Source: Protea cynaroides
Lineage: Eukaryota > Streptophyta > Magnoliopsida > Proteales > Proteaceae
NCBI GenBank assembly: GCA_028583415.1
Contig: CM053270.1
Coordinates: 64,717,517 to 64,781,516, forward strand
DNA length: 64,000 nucleotides
Reading direction: 5' to 3'
Each line of letters starts with the position of its first letter. Position 1 is the stretch's first letter. The notes beneath the pieces are model-generated. The model was given only the letters and a program-made list of their open reading frames with translations, ran no database searches and was not told the DNA's origin. Positions 46,200 through 58,525 of this stretch are shown here, piece after piece. The position numbers were made by a program, and so were the translations under genes.

Positions 46200-47330
46200 A
46201 ATCACATTGTTAGAATGAACAACCCATTTTCTCACCAGGCAAAATAACCTCTCTCCTTTTTTTTTTTTTTCTATTGGAAAGCTTGGGAAAAGAAAAACGT
46301 AAAGAATCTCTAATTATTTCAAAAGTACCATATTGAGCCAAAGTAAAATGACCCTTGTAGGGTTGTCAAGATTTAGTTGAGCGTAATTGGTCCCCTCCAA
46401 TTCAACATACAAGATTGGGATTGTTCTATTTCACTATTCAATCCTCATAGGTCGGACATTGGTCAATTACTAATTTATAATCGGGCTTACACTAAACAAG
46501 CTACAAGTAATGATTAGGCTCGGACAATCTGTTCGATTTTGAATGATTAAACCATTAATTTTCAATAGATGAATAGTTAACACACATACACACAAAAAAA
46601 CAAAAAACAAAAAAAACAAAAAAACAAAAACAAAAATAAAAACAAAACAAATTTATTTATAGACGTTCTTTTTAACCTTTAATCGTTATTCCGTTTGAGA
46701 CTAAACCATGGAGACAACAAATAAAAGGAATGTATGGATTGTAAAAAACTTAATCTCACATCGATTGAAGAAAGAAAATGTAAGAGAGACTCTCCTTATA
46801 AAATGAGATATTTTCTAATAGGACCTCTATAAACGGTAAGTTCCACATAAGGGTGTCAGAACTGGGCCCAAATTGAAACCGAACTGAATCTAACTTTATT
46901 GGCCCATAATTTATTTTTATTTTTTTTTATTTGAGCCCGGTGAAGAGTTGAAACCAGACTGGACCAATGATGAGTATGAACCAAACCGACTCAATAAGAT
47001 CACACCAAATCTAAACCAGCCCCGATAACGGATAAATAAAATCCATTGAATCAACCTTTTGGCTTTCCCTAAATTTACAAGTAGGAAGTCGGAGACAAAT
47101 GGCTCGATAGAGCTCATGAACCAACTTTTTACTCTATATACATACAAGAATCTGAAAACTGGAATGATAAGAGCCCATTAAGCAGGGCAGCGAAAACCCG
47201 AAATTGAACCAGACTAAAACTGCAATTTCTTAATTGTTTGCTTTTGGATTTGAATGTACAAAACCAAAACCGATTCAGCTCAAACTGAACCAAATGATTG
47301 ACACCCCTAGTTTCACGTCGAATGCAAAAA
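46200..47330. repeat. dispersed block R5, copy 2
   Basis: Matches 10140-10935 (AAGTACCATATTGAGC, AAAATGACCC, CTCCAATTCAACATACA) and continues with CAAATCGACTC-like sequence related to 62130-62590. Contains an A/C-rich run at 46582-46655 (repeated CAAAAA). Confidence 0.7.
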
Positions 47331-47584
47331 GAAAATATTAGAGAGACAAGTTATAAAAAGAATACATATGACATTAATGGGAGACAAGCTTATATCTATA
47401 TAATACCCAGAGCGATAATGTGGCAATGCACTGTCAAGACTCAAGAGACAAGACTGAATCAAGAGACTTAGAGTCAGGAGACTCAGGACCTAGCATCGTG
47501 GGACCTCCGGTCCATCGCACAATTTCTCAAAGAGCAAATCTATAAAGTTAAAAAATACAAGCTCAAGGAATGTATCGTTTATGA

Positions 47585-48433
47585 CAGGAACAAAGCCTTA
47601 TCCCAATTAAATGGGATCAGCTACATGGATTATTGACCTCCGATTAGTCTATTTAATGTCTTACCCCATAACTCCGCCAGTGTTATGCTGTTGGTCCTAA
47701 ACTCAAATAAAGGAGGAGGGTTGGTGCATCAGGTCGGCAATTGATACCCCAAAAAAATGTAGCCATACCCTTAATATGGATTCACAAACAAATGTCTATG
47801 CTATATTGGGTTTTTTTTTTTTTTTTTTTTTTTTGTGGTAAGAATATTGGGTGTTAATACATAGTACTGTCTTTATATATGGCTAATGAACTTGATACTA
47901 TTTTTTAAAAGGTTTTGGATCCCTATACTGTGTCAAGCTCGAATGGGCTGCCTTATATTTAGGTTTATTTATCTGAGGAAAGCTATCTTGTTCAAACCAT
48001 TTTAATGAACCATGAACTCTATTAAAATTTTAAATTAAAGCCCATCATTCTGTTAAGGGCTAGTCCCAGCCCAATCTGAGGTCCAACCAGAAGCCCAAAT
48101 AGAGGCCATGGATTCCAAGTGGCCAACCATGATAATTGTGGGAAACGTTCAGAGTCCTGCTTCGTTGCTCTAACCGGGTTCAGATTGAAGTGGACAAGCA
48201 TCAATCAACTATCGTCCTCGACCTTTTTTCTGGAGAATTCGACACTGTTCAGTGGATGGGCTTAGTGGGTCTTGCTACATTAATAAACCTTGATGGGCTT
48301 AGTGATTAAGCCCTATTGGACTTTATAATAAGTTAAGGCTTTCGGGCCTGTTTGATTGACATCCTAAGGGGGCTCTCACTTGTTTTACTATATTGGGCCT
48401 GAGGGCCTGTTTGCCTTGGCCTAGCCCTTAAAG

Positions 48434-48488
<55 letters not shown>

Positions 48489-50040
48489 ACTTAAGCCCTT
48501 AAGGCTGTTTGGTGCGGAAAATTAAGTAATATTTTATAGTAAGCTTAACTGGAACTTTGTCCTACTTTAATTCTTTTATTGGTCGGACATTAATTGATTA
48601 ACAATAGTCATGTAGTGAAAGTTGTACAGAATGTTCTGGAATTGATCTAAACAACTCTAAACCACTGGATCGTGAGCCTGAATGGGCTGGATTATATTCT
48701 CTGTATGCCTATGCCTTCTATGGGTTTTATTTTGGATCCTAGGGCCTATTTGGCCTAGCATTAACAGGGATTAATCAGATTTGCCCCTAAGGGTCCCTGC
48801 TCCCTATCTATATATAGACAGATATAGAACTATCGTTGATTTTTAATTGGACCATGTGGTCTAGTTTGTTTATGAATTTGGTCACTACGCTGGTTTGGGT
48901 TCAAACCACAAAAACAGAAACTAATTGCCTATTTTTCATATTTTGGAGGGCTTATGTGGTTAACCCTTACTGGGATTTATAAGAATTTAAGCGTTTGGGC
49001 CCTGTTTGGCTATGACATCCTAACTTTTACTTAAATCAGAATGGGCTGTGCTATTTTGTTAGTCTTCTTGGGCTATTTCTATGCTAGAACTAGTTTTGCC
49101 ATTAACATTTACGTGTGGTTCTGTTGTAGTTCCCCCCCCAAATGGGACCTTCATTTGAGGTTAATTCAATCTTTTTTCCTTTGACATGTTTTTTTCACCT
49201 ATATTGGGTTGTTGGGCTGAATTTGTTTTAAAACCTGAATGGGCCTATGTCTCTTATTTCAGTTCCATATAGGACCTTAAGTCTTTTAGAGGCCAAGTGG
49301 GCTCTTGGTTTAATTAGTAAATCTTGTTGAATTTAATAGATAAGAGACCGATTGGGCCTGAAACAGTTGAGTTTAAATACTTTGATCAGAATTATTTATT
49401 TGAATAAGAAAATTAAATACATATATATAATAATTTATGGATTCCTTAATTAAGTTTAGGGACTGTTTGTCCAAGCATCAATTAATTTATGCTCTTCTTA
49501 AAGCAAAGAAGAGGAAGATGATTGACCGTATTAGGATCTATCAACTCATATTATTTTACATTATTTGTGGGCTTTTGGACTTTAATAAATGTTAAGTCCG
49601 AACTAAATTTAAATAAGAAGTGATCTTGGCTTGAGTTATTATTATAATAACAATTTTTTGTTCGGATTGCACAGTCAGTCAATTGATCAGACCTTTGATG
49701 GCTTAAGAACCAAAATTGTTTGCCTGACAATATGAATATGTATTGCTCTCTCTCTCTCTCTCTCTTGTCGATTATGTTATATTCCAGACGCTGGTGCTGC
49801 CATCTTAAATGAAAATATAGACAGCCATTAGAGTATTAAGTAGGTAAGCTAATCATTTTTGAAAATCAGAAATATTAACAAATAGCATCTTATAAGCTGG
49901 AAGGTGGAGGATATATATATTCAGACTACAGTTTGGAATCTTTAATGTGGAAGAAGAGAGAAATCCGAAAGCCTGTCTTCCGCCATCTGAGCTTCTGGTG
50001 CCAAGTGACTGTAACCATTCCAAACTAAATCTTTAATGAT
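47585..50040. repeat. segmental duplication, copy B
   Basis: Counterpart of 39745-41520. It is longer because of extra sequence at about 48490-49480, which includes TATATATAGACAGATATAG (48810) found at the left edge of copy A (39770). A long AT run lies at 48436-48486. Confidence 0.8.
49524..49734. repeat. 211-bp block identical to 40907-41117
   Basis: Second copy of the perfectly matching block; see the entry at 40907. Confidence 0.85.
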
Positions 50041-50416
50041 GTGGAGATTCAAGAATTGGTGAAAACAGCTTCACCCTCTTGGATGGTTGTTACTTGTTTG
50101 TAAATGACTCTATGCAACACTTACCGAACCCTTTTTCATTTTTCTCTTTCTGCTTGCAATAAAGAAAACGATCATCTGCTTAAACAGACTCTATACAGTG
50201 GAGATGCATGGGGCAGACCCGAGAGCACAAATTCACAGAATACCAGATTCAAAGAGAGAGAAAGGGAGGGAAAACCCCAAGGGGATAATAGCAGTGTTAG
50301 CAAAAGATCAATACCTCTTCATGTCATTAGTTCAATTCTCTTTTAGCTTATAACAGAAAGTGGATTGTATGGGAATGGTGGGTACCTTAAAAAAAATGAG
50401 AGAGAAAGAGAGATAC

Positions 50417-50538
50417 CAACAACAGAGAAGCAGGCAGTCCATCCACCTGTCTTGGATCTAAGGACATGGTTTCCTTTGAGATCCACAGTTCCATGCATCC
50501 TCTGTGAACTGATCAGCTCGCCCTTCTTCCTCAGCCAT
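50417..50538 (-). pseudogene. NPF pseudogene remnant B (exon 1 only)
   Basis: On the minus strand ATGGCTGAGGAAGAAGG begins a recognisable NPF exon 1. It ends with the same donor position (GTTG|GTATC) as the intact gene at 20213. A 4-bp insertion (GATGCATGG where the intact gene has GATGG) shifts the frame and gives a stop after 26 codons. Without it the frame would follow the usual VD-KG--VLRSKTG pattern. No other exons are present downstream. Confidence 0.82.
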
Positions 50539-50559
50539 AGCTATTAATGGAGATGACAG

Positions 50560-51646
50560 ATGTGGTAAAGCCTGAACGCAACAATTATAGCTACTCGACT
50601 GAATCTATCCATGATTCCTCAGTCCGGGCTTTTTATAGGGATTGAGCGTTGTCACGGATCGCCTCATCCCCGAAATTCGGGATCTGGACCCCCGGTGGTC
50701 GCCTGTCGGATTCCGACCCCCGGCGAATGGCTGCCGATCATCGGAACGTGTTATTAATTCGATGAGACGAGCCGCCAAGCCCCACATGGAACGTGTTATT
50801 AATTCGACGGCCAAAGATAAATATCCACAATATTAAATGGGAAATGTTGTCACCGGAGTTTTTTTTTTTTTTTTTTTTTTGGTAAAGACTAAAGACCGGA
50901 AGATACGATAAGAGGAAAAGGAGGTCTATGAGAATGATATCCCCAATCTCTCAAGTGATATTTATGAGAATGCCATATTTGTTGACATTTTTTATGTCTA
51001 TGTCTGTTTGTTAGCTTTGACTGATTAGATGCCGCTTAATAAGTGTGCAAAAATGAAACTTAAATCTGAATCCAACTCATGAAACTGATTGTTAAACGAT
51101 TAGATTCTATTTCAAAATATAAAACTCATTTATTAAACGGTTTGATTTTTAGTTTCAAAAATGAAATCGTTTAAACTGACCATTTAGAACCACTAAAATC
51201 ATTACTTTAATCCCTTATTATTATATTTGTAGAAATAAAATTTATTTTTGTTGTTTTCCGCATCGCATTAGGGTGACGAAAAATGGATAACATCTCGTGA
51301 TCGCTCTCACGTTTCCGACATCATAAATGTTGTCACCCAATGTCACCCACTACCCAAGATCACCCACTATTCTTTTTTTTTTCTTTTTTCTTTTTTTTTT
51401 TTTTTTTAAGTAACATTCCATTGCATCAAATTACAAGAAGGCATGTCATGTATGTAGATATTAACTCCCAAAGGCTTATCAGGTATTTAAATTTATTTAT
51501 TTTCCATGACGGCATAATGTTTTCCATTGCCAAGTAGTATTTTTCATGGCAGAAAGACTTCCTCTGTCGTCCAATACATATCTTCTACTGTGGAAAATTA
51601 ATTTCCATCGTGGAAATAACCTCGCCCAAATGAACTTGACGGGATT

Positions 51647-51686
<40 letters not shown>

Positions 51687-52224
51687 AACCCTTACCGACG
51701 CTTGCAACCTCCCTCATTCCATGGTAAACAACCCTCTTTGGTAAAAACCATTATCTACGGGGAAGGTAATGTCTCTTACCTAATTGCTTGGCTGGTAAAA
51801 CTTTTTATTTTTATTTTTTTTTCACCCAAGCTCTCACCTTCATGCATCGGCAAGCTAGCAGTGGCAAGTTTAGGCAATCATCGGCAATCTCACTCTCCTT
51901 AATAGGCATCCTAACTCCCCTTCCAGCTAGGGTTAGGGTTCAAGAGAAGAACAATCCAACAGGCTTCGAAAATGATATTCTTAAATAAGTATTTAACGAT
52001 CCTTGGATTTGCAAAGCCTATGCCAGGAAACCCAAGGAATACCATCCCTATTACCACTAGTATGCCAAAAAAAATTTAACAACAGCTTTTTGAACAGCCT
52101 GATGATGTGACATAGGTAACTTGAAATGCCCACTAGCATAATTAAACATAGAAAGAGCAACCGACTTAAGCATCACCTCCTGTCCCGCATGAGAAAGCAA
52201 ATTGCTCTTTCAAGTTGACATTTT
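50560..52224. other. spacer, no recognised gene
   Basis: Holds a short GC-rich stretch with ACGTGTTATTAATTCGA doubled (50745 and 50791), poly-T runs (50862-50880 and 51373-51408) and a CT microsatellite (51651-51683). The open frames are by-products of these repeats. Confidence 0.5.
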
Positions 52225-52229
52225 ATTAA

Positions 52230-53965
52230 TGTTGGGTTGATGTCTTGTATTCTGTGGGGTCCACGCAATTATAAAGTTAGTATTTGTATTAGGGTATAAG
52301 TCTATTATATGTACAGGATAAACTTATAATTGTGGTGGGATTAGGATTTCTAGGTTTCCTTATAAATTGTCTTTGTATGGGAATACCTAGGTAAGGTTGT
52401 AAGGGCTGTCAGAGGATTCTCCTCTGACAGTGGAGAGTTGAAGGTGTTGTAAGACTAACAGATGAGATATGTCTGTCAGGTAGAAAACTGTAGAAGTTTC
52501 TTATGAATATAGAATTTCTTTTTTCTCTGGTGGACATTGGCATCACACGATGGGGTGCTGAACTACGTTAATTCTTTGTGTTTTCTTCTTGTTTGCATCT
52601 CCCAATCCTAACAAGTGGTATCAGAGTCAAATTCGATAGATTGATCAGTGATCTAGGGGAAGGAGGGAAGTGCGTGGAAGGTATGAAGAAGAAAAAGAAG
52701 AAGAAAAAAAAAGGGTGAGTTTTTTTCCTTTTTTTTCTCTGATATTCCTTTGAAAAATTAAAGGAATTAGCAAAAAAAAAAATAGGGTTGAGTTTTTTTT
52801 TTAACTTTTTCTTGATCAACAGTTTTCAAGATCATGATTACGATGGTGTAAAAAAAAAAGAGTTTGAAAACGTAGAAGAAAAAAAAAGAGTGTAATGATT
52901 ACACTTGTTGTGTGGTTTTTTTAAGTTTTTTTTGTTTCCACGGTTGTCTTTTGAGAAAAAAAAAGGGTGTCATCAAGAAGAGATGGAAAGGAATCTCAAG
53001 CAAGGAAGATGATTCTTCCTGTCATCCCATGTGCGATCAGGGATCATGGATTCGAGATTTGCAGAGTTCGACTCAAGTGCGATGGCAATGGATCTCAGTG
53101 GCCTGGTGGACTTGGTCGAATTGAGTGTTGGATCTGATGGAGGGTTTAAGTCTCGATACGATGGACATAATGACCAATTTATATCTCACCGTGGGGCAAA
53201 GGAGTACTGGCAGGCTGGGACAAGGAGTGGGATCTCCAGGTCTGCATTGGAGGTGCAGAGGTGAGAGGCTTGGGTTCCAGGTGTAATTGGAGTTGTAGAG
53301 GGCTGGGATGAGGAGTCGGTTCTCAAGGTCTGCATTGGAGGTGCAGTGATGAGAGACTCGGGTTCCAGGTGCAACTGGAATTGCAGGAGGACTGTGAGTG
53401 ACGGTGATCTTTCCAGTGATGCTGTAGCAGTGGAAGAGATGGAGTTACATCACATCGTATGGTGGTGAGTTGTACGGGACACCCGGACGAGGTGTGGGCT
53501 ATGCTAGTTTGGGTGTAGCGGTTTGACAGAGATGGGTTTTCAGAATCAACATCAACGGATTTTCTTCAAGATGGTTTGCAGAATCCAAGCCAGGTGGAGA
53601 TTTGTTGGGTTGATGTCTTGTATTCTGTGGGATCCACACAATTATAAGGTTAGTATTTGTATTAGGATATGAGTCTATTACATGTACCGGGTAAATTTAT
53701 AATTATGGTGGGATTAGGATTTTTAGGTTTCCTTATAGATTGTCTCTGTGTCAAAAAACTTAAGTAAGGCTATAAGAGCTGTCAGAGAGCTGAAGGCGTT
53801 GTAAGGCTGACAGATGAGATATGTATGTCAGGTAGAGAGCTGTAGAAGTTTATTAGGAATATATAATTTATTTTTTCTCTGGTAGACGTAGATATTCCAC
53901 GATGAGGTGTTGAATCACGTTAATTTTTTGTATTTTCTTCTTATTTACGTCTCCCAATCCTAACA
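52230..53965 (+). mobile_element. 1.7 kb non-autonomous LTR retrotransposon
   Basis: LTR1 is 52230-52613 and LTR2 is 53603-53965. Both start TGTTGGGTTGATGTCTTGTA and end CCCAATCCTAACA. The target duplication ATTAA is perfect (52225-52229 and 53966-53970). The primer site TGGTATCAGAGTC follows LTR1, and GGTGGAGATT precedes LTR2. The 989-bp interior has no gag-pol frame; it contains A-rich runs and a doubled roughly 94-bp segment (53224-53390). Too large for a typical TRIM and too small for an autonomous element. Confidence 0.93.
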
Positions 53966-54250
53966 ATTAAGAGCACGAGCTAAGGGAGGACTGACAAGAA
54001 TTAATCAAAGTTGAAATTTTGCAGGTTTTCCAAAAAATTCTAAGAATAATTAATGGAACATGAGTATATAATATTCTACGATGAGATGCTGAATCACATT
54101 AATTTTTTATGTTTTCTTCTTATTTACATCTCCCAATCCTAACAATTAAGAGCACGAGCTAAGGGAAGACCGACAAGAATTAATCAAAGTTGAAATTTTG
54201 GAGGTTTTCCAAAAAATTCTAAGAACAATTAATGGAACATGAGTATATAA
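53891..54250. repeat. tandem duplication across the LTR/flank border
   Basis: The last roughly 75 bp of LTR2 plus about 100 bp of flank (TTAAGAGCACGAGCTAAGGG onward) are repeated immediately downstream at about 54066-54250. The duplicate keeps the LTR end TCCCAATCCTAACA next to ATTAAGAGCACG. The duplication therefore happened after insertion. Confidence 0.85.
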
Positions 54251-54545
54251 TGACTACGAAAAATCAATGTAAGTGACACCCTTTGTGACATCATATAATG
54301 TGACTTAATGTTAATTATTATTATTATTGAGAGAGATGGATCTGTATCAATTCCAGACAAAGCTGACGAGGAAAGGGATAAATCCCAAAAGCCAGCTGTT
54401 ATCAATTCTTGACCCGAAGCTACCAGTCTTCCATTTTGAGGTTTATGTTTATTATTTGGTTTTCAAAATAGTTAATTGGATTGAATCGGCCAATTCCATT
54501 GATTCTAATATTATTAATTTTAAAACCCTGATGAGTCTAATAAAG
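54190..54545. repeat. block paralogous to 56820-57415
   Basis: Shares AAAGTTGAAATTTT, TTGACTACGAAAAATC-like and TTAATTATTATTATTATTGAG with 56820-57415. This copy lacks the MITE present there and serves as its empty site. Confidence 0.8.
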
Positions 54546-54689
54546 TGATTGATCAGACCAAATAGCTTCTATTAAGCAGACAGTGTTCCTCGCAACAGAA
54601 CCTGTGGTCCGAATCGATATCAGCTCGGGATCGGGCGAGAATAATCCTGGTCTACTACTGATTCCCTATCTGTCTGCCTTTCGGATTGA

Positions 54690-55140
54690 CTCCCATGGCA
54701 TCCTCGGTTCGGCTGTCACATGAGCATGCCACCTATCGCACAGTAGTTCAGTATGCCACACTTACCAGACCGGACATTTTGTTAACAGTCAATAAGGTGT
54801 GTCAATTTCTTCAAGCACCAATAAATGATCACTGGCAGACTGTCAAACGCATACGGCAGTATCTCAAGTATCTCAAGGCCACTCATTTCACAAAGCTCGC
54901 CTCATCAATTATACGCATACAGTGATATAGACTGGGCTGGTTGCATCGATGACAGCTGGTTAACCAATGGGCATGTCATTTTCTTAGGCAACAACTTAGT
55001 CTCCTGGTCAGCTCACAAGCAAGCTACCATCTCCTGGTCATTCACCGAGTCCGAATACCAGGCCCTTGCAAATGCCACGGCTGAGCTTGTTTGGTTGCAG
55101 ACACTCCTCGAGGAACTTGACATGGGACTCTCTCAACCAC
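54690..55140 (+). pseudogene. Ty1-copia RNase H fragment
   Basis: 54690-54890 encodes HATYRTVVQYATLTRPDILL followed by NKVCQFLQAP and VKRIRQYLKYLK. After a frameshift, 54900-55135 encodes YAYSDIDWAGC, then VSWSAHKQATISWSFTESEY and ALANATAELVWL. These are the end of copia reverse transcriptase and its RNase H. The fragment has no LTR and is abutted by R1 on the left and R2 on the right. Confidence 0.85.
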
Positions 55141-55650
55141 CGAAAATCGAAATTGAATCAATGCTAATTGGCCTGGATCAAACTAAAGTCGAACCTTATT
55201 GGACAGGATTGGGTTGTAATTTTAGAGTCCGATAAAAACCAAAATCAGACTGGACCAATTGTTAAGCGCTAATCAAACCAGACCAATAAGATAAAAAATG
55301 AACCAACCCGATAATAGACAGATACAAGTCTATTAAGCCAATATTTTTTTAAATATACATATAGGAAAACAACAACGAAACTGAACCAATCCAATAATGA
55401 CCCAATAGAGCCCATTAATCCATTTTTTATATTACATATACATATTGTAAATCGAAACCAAACCGATAGCGGACGGACAAGAATCCATTAAGCCACCCCA
55501 ATAACAAACCAAAACTAGACCACCTTTGTTAACTACGTGTATAGTCCAGCCTAACCCAGACCGAATCTCTTATTTGACATGTTTCAGACTGCCCCTAAAA
55601 ACTCCAAAACTAACTTGGTTTAGATCAAAACCAATCCGAACCAACCCGTT
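55140..55650. repeat. dispersed repeat R2, copy 4
   Basis: Begins directly at the end of the copia fragment (AAATCGAAATTGAATC) and follows 12780-13150 in order. It continues at 55670-55870 with the block that includes CCATCCCTTCTTGTGATTC. Confidence 0.75.
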
Positions 55651-56240
55651 GACACCCCTAATTGCAAAACTATAGTGACGGAGAAAATAGTAGGGTCAGC
55701 GAGTTGGTAGGATTCAAGACCGCGTTGTAAATTTTTTTTTTTTTTTTTTTTATTTATTTATTTTTTTGTTCTTCACGTAGAGAACACTGAGATTGAATAT
55801 CCATCCCTTCTTGTGATTCAAAATTCCAAATGACCACAACACGTTGAATCTTTTTCTTTATGCATGTATAACAATATATGACTTTAATTACTTCTTATTT
55901 ATTTCTTGTTGAGAAAAGTTTTATATTATTTAAATACGAAAATTTGAGTGTTTTATATACTTGAGAATTTGATGGATGTACAACGAGTGATTCTCTTCGA
56001 ATCTCATTAGAAAAACACACACACACACACAACTTGACTCTTGAGGATTACGAGAAGACACATAGCTTAGAGGAGAGGTTAATGGATGTGTTATTATAAA
56101 AATAAAAGAAAAACGTAATCAATGCACGATGCTTCAGCTATTGTGAGGTATGGGAAGTATGGTTTTAATCATCGGTACCAGATGGGATTGATCCCAATCT
56201 GATACTATTTTTTTTTTAATTTATTGGTATTGGACACGTG

Positions 56241-56702
56241 TCATGCAATCATTGGTTCTTTACTTAATCGATTTTGGTCATGATTAATATCATGTTTGAT
56301 ACCTATAACTAAAACCTTAATGGAGAAGGACTTGTGCATACAGCCTAACAGATTGAGAGACTATTTTTAAATTCAAACCCATGAACATAGTGGTCATGCA
56401 ATCATTGGTTCTTTACCTGGTCGATTTTGGTCATGATTGATATCATATTCGATACCTATAACTAAAACCTTAATGGGGAAGGACTTGTGCATACAGCCTA
56501 ACAGATTGAGAGACTATTTCTAAATTCAAACCGGCCATGAACATAGTGGTCATGCAATCATTGGTTTTTTACCTAGTCGATTTTGGTCATGATTGATATC
56601 ATGTTCGATACCTATAACTAAAACCTTAATGGGGAAGGACTTCTGCAGACAGCCTAACAAATTGAGAGACTATTTCTAAATTCAAACCCATGAATATAGT
56701 GA
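56241..56702. repeat. three-copy tandem repeat of about 154 bp
   Basis: Units start with TCATGCAATCATTGGTT at 56241, 56394 and 56550. Each runs through GATACCTATAACTAAAACC and TGGGGAAGGACTT. The related locus at 13990-14140 has one unit. Confidence 0.9.
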
Positions 56703-56952
56703 GCTGTGATTACCTTAATGCTAGCCATAGCCATTTTGAGCATCACAAAACCCAAGATAGCCATAGCCATTTTGAGTATCACAAAATCCAAAATAAATTT
56801 ATTAGAATCAATGAGATTAAGATGAGAATTAGTTAAAGTTGAAATTTTCAGGTTTTCCAAAAAAAATCCGAGAATATATATATATATATATATATTGACT
56901 ACGAAGAATCATTATAGGTGATGTCTTTTGTGGCATTAAATAATATAATTTA

Positions 56953-57238
56953 GGCTTTCTTTGGTATATCTTATAAAATTAATTATATAATATATTATGA
57001 TATATATAGTTGTTTGATATGATTTATAATATTTATTTATATTTAAAATAAATTAATATAATCTAAAATTTACAAATAGATTAAAAAGTATTTATCATTA
57101 TTGCGATAATTTATTATTATTTTTTTTTTATGTTTAATAGTAACAAGGGTTATTATTTATGACTTATAATTTATTTTTATAAATAATTTATTATAAATAA
57201 CTCATAAACATAAATATAAACTATATCAAAGAGAACCT
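56953..57238. mobile_element. PIF/Harbinger-type (Tourist-like) MITE, copy c
   Basis: 286 bp with tips GGCTTTCTTTGG and CCAAAGAGAACC-like, flanked by TTA on both sides. The paralogous block at 54300 has the uninterrupted site (GACTTAATGTTAATTATTA). Confidence 0.9.
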
Positions 57239-57859
57239 TAGTGTTAATTATTATTATTATTGAGGGAGATGATGGATCTGTATCATTTTCAGTCTTCCAT
57301 TTTGAGGGATATGTTTATTATTTAGTTTTCAAAATAGTTAATTGGATTGAATCGACAAATTCCATTGTTCTAATGTGATTAATTTTAAAACCATGATGAA
57401 TCCAATAAAAACCCACACAAACAATGTTAGTCTTCCATTTCAATTTTTAAAAAGGCAAGACAGCTAGCTAATATGGAGGAATTAGTCATTTAATCCGACC
57501 ATGTATTGGATGTTTTCCAATTTGGCTCTCTATGGTGCATGTAAGACTCACTTTGATCGGTATTATATAATAAATAATTAAAGATAATTTACTCATACCA
57601 CTTTTGAATCTAATTTTATTATATATGAACTTAAAAGTTGACAATAATTATTCATACTATCCTTACTTTACAAACTTATTACATTAAAACCCAAAAATGA
57701 TGATATTATCAAAGTTAAACTCTTTTAATGTCTAAACTACTCTATAGGTATGTGAAAAGACTAAAATAGATACACCCTTCACTAAAGCCAACTAAAGCCC
57801 TCAAATTTCTTCACTTAGACTTTGTCCCCAACATATCTCTACAGTTTAGAGGAACCTCA

Positions 57860-58060
57860 AGCCCGACTGTCGAGTGCAACGGCGACGGTGGTGAATGAAG
57901 GTTTTGAGGATGTGAAGTGTGACTTCAGTAGTAACAAGTCGAAGGCGATAGGGAAAGCGGACCCAATGAAGCTCCGAGAGAGAGTAGAGCAGAAGACGAA
58001 GAAGAAGGTAGAACTCATCTCGCCTTTGCCTAAGAAAGACAACGATGGTGGTGATATGAC
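57860..58060 (+). pseudogene. HIPP-type heavy-metal-associated domain fragment, first domain
   Basis: Encodes GFEDVKCDFSSNKSKAIGKA followed by DPMKLRERVEQKTKKKVELI and SPLPKK, the second half of the first HMA domain of isoprenylated plant metal-binding proteins. The N-terminal half with its CxxC motif is not upstream, and the frame then runs into unrelated sequence. Either an exon of a broken gene or the middle of a dispersed one. Confidence 0.7.
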
Positions 58061-58525
58061 GAAAGATGAAAGGAACATATTAATCTTAAACTCAAAAGGA
58101 AAGGTGGGCTGCCGACTTGCCTCATCATGCGAGAGATTTGAAGCAGTGAGAACGTGAGATTCCATTACAATTTGTTCGATTTCATATTGGGAGGCCAAAA
58201 CTCGTCAATTCGTCATCCTTGGGTATAAAATCAGACGGCTTGACCGGTTAAAATCTAAAAAGAAATGGTTTCGATAGATAATCATCTCTTTGACCATTCA
58301 ACCGCAAGTCAGCAACACATAAATTCCACAATGAAACAAACAAATGAAGGAAAAATCAAACATCAGATGAGGAAAGTAATCAAACATTAACTAATTTATT
58401 CACAGACATCATTTGATAAATAAGTGCACCTTTGTTGGGGGTTTGATTCAAACATCAGAAGCGAAGGGATGAAGCTAGGGCATCTAAAAGATTCTAGTAG
58501 AAAGGTCGAATGGGAGAAATCAGCA

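Noticed and set aside
46582..46655. Poly(A) tail of a retroposon
   Set aside because: The run is a CAAAAA-type low-complexity tract in the middle of the R5 block, with no target duplication around it.
50605..50836. Paired ORFs on both strands near 50.7 kb
   Set aside because: Mutually overlapping frames in a GC-rich stretch without homology.
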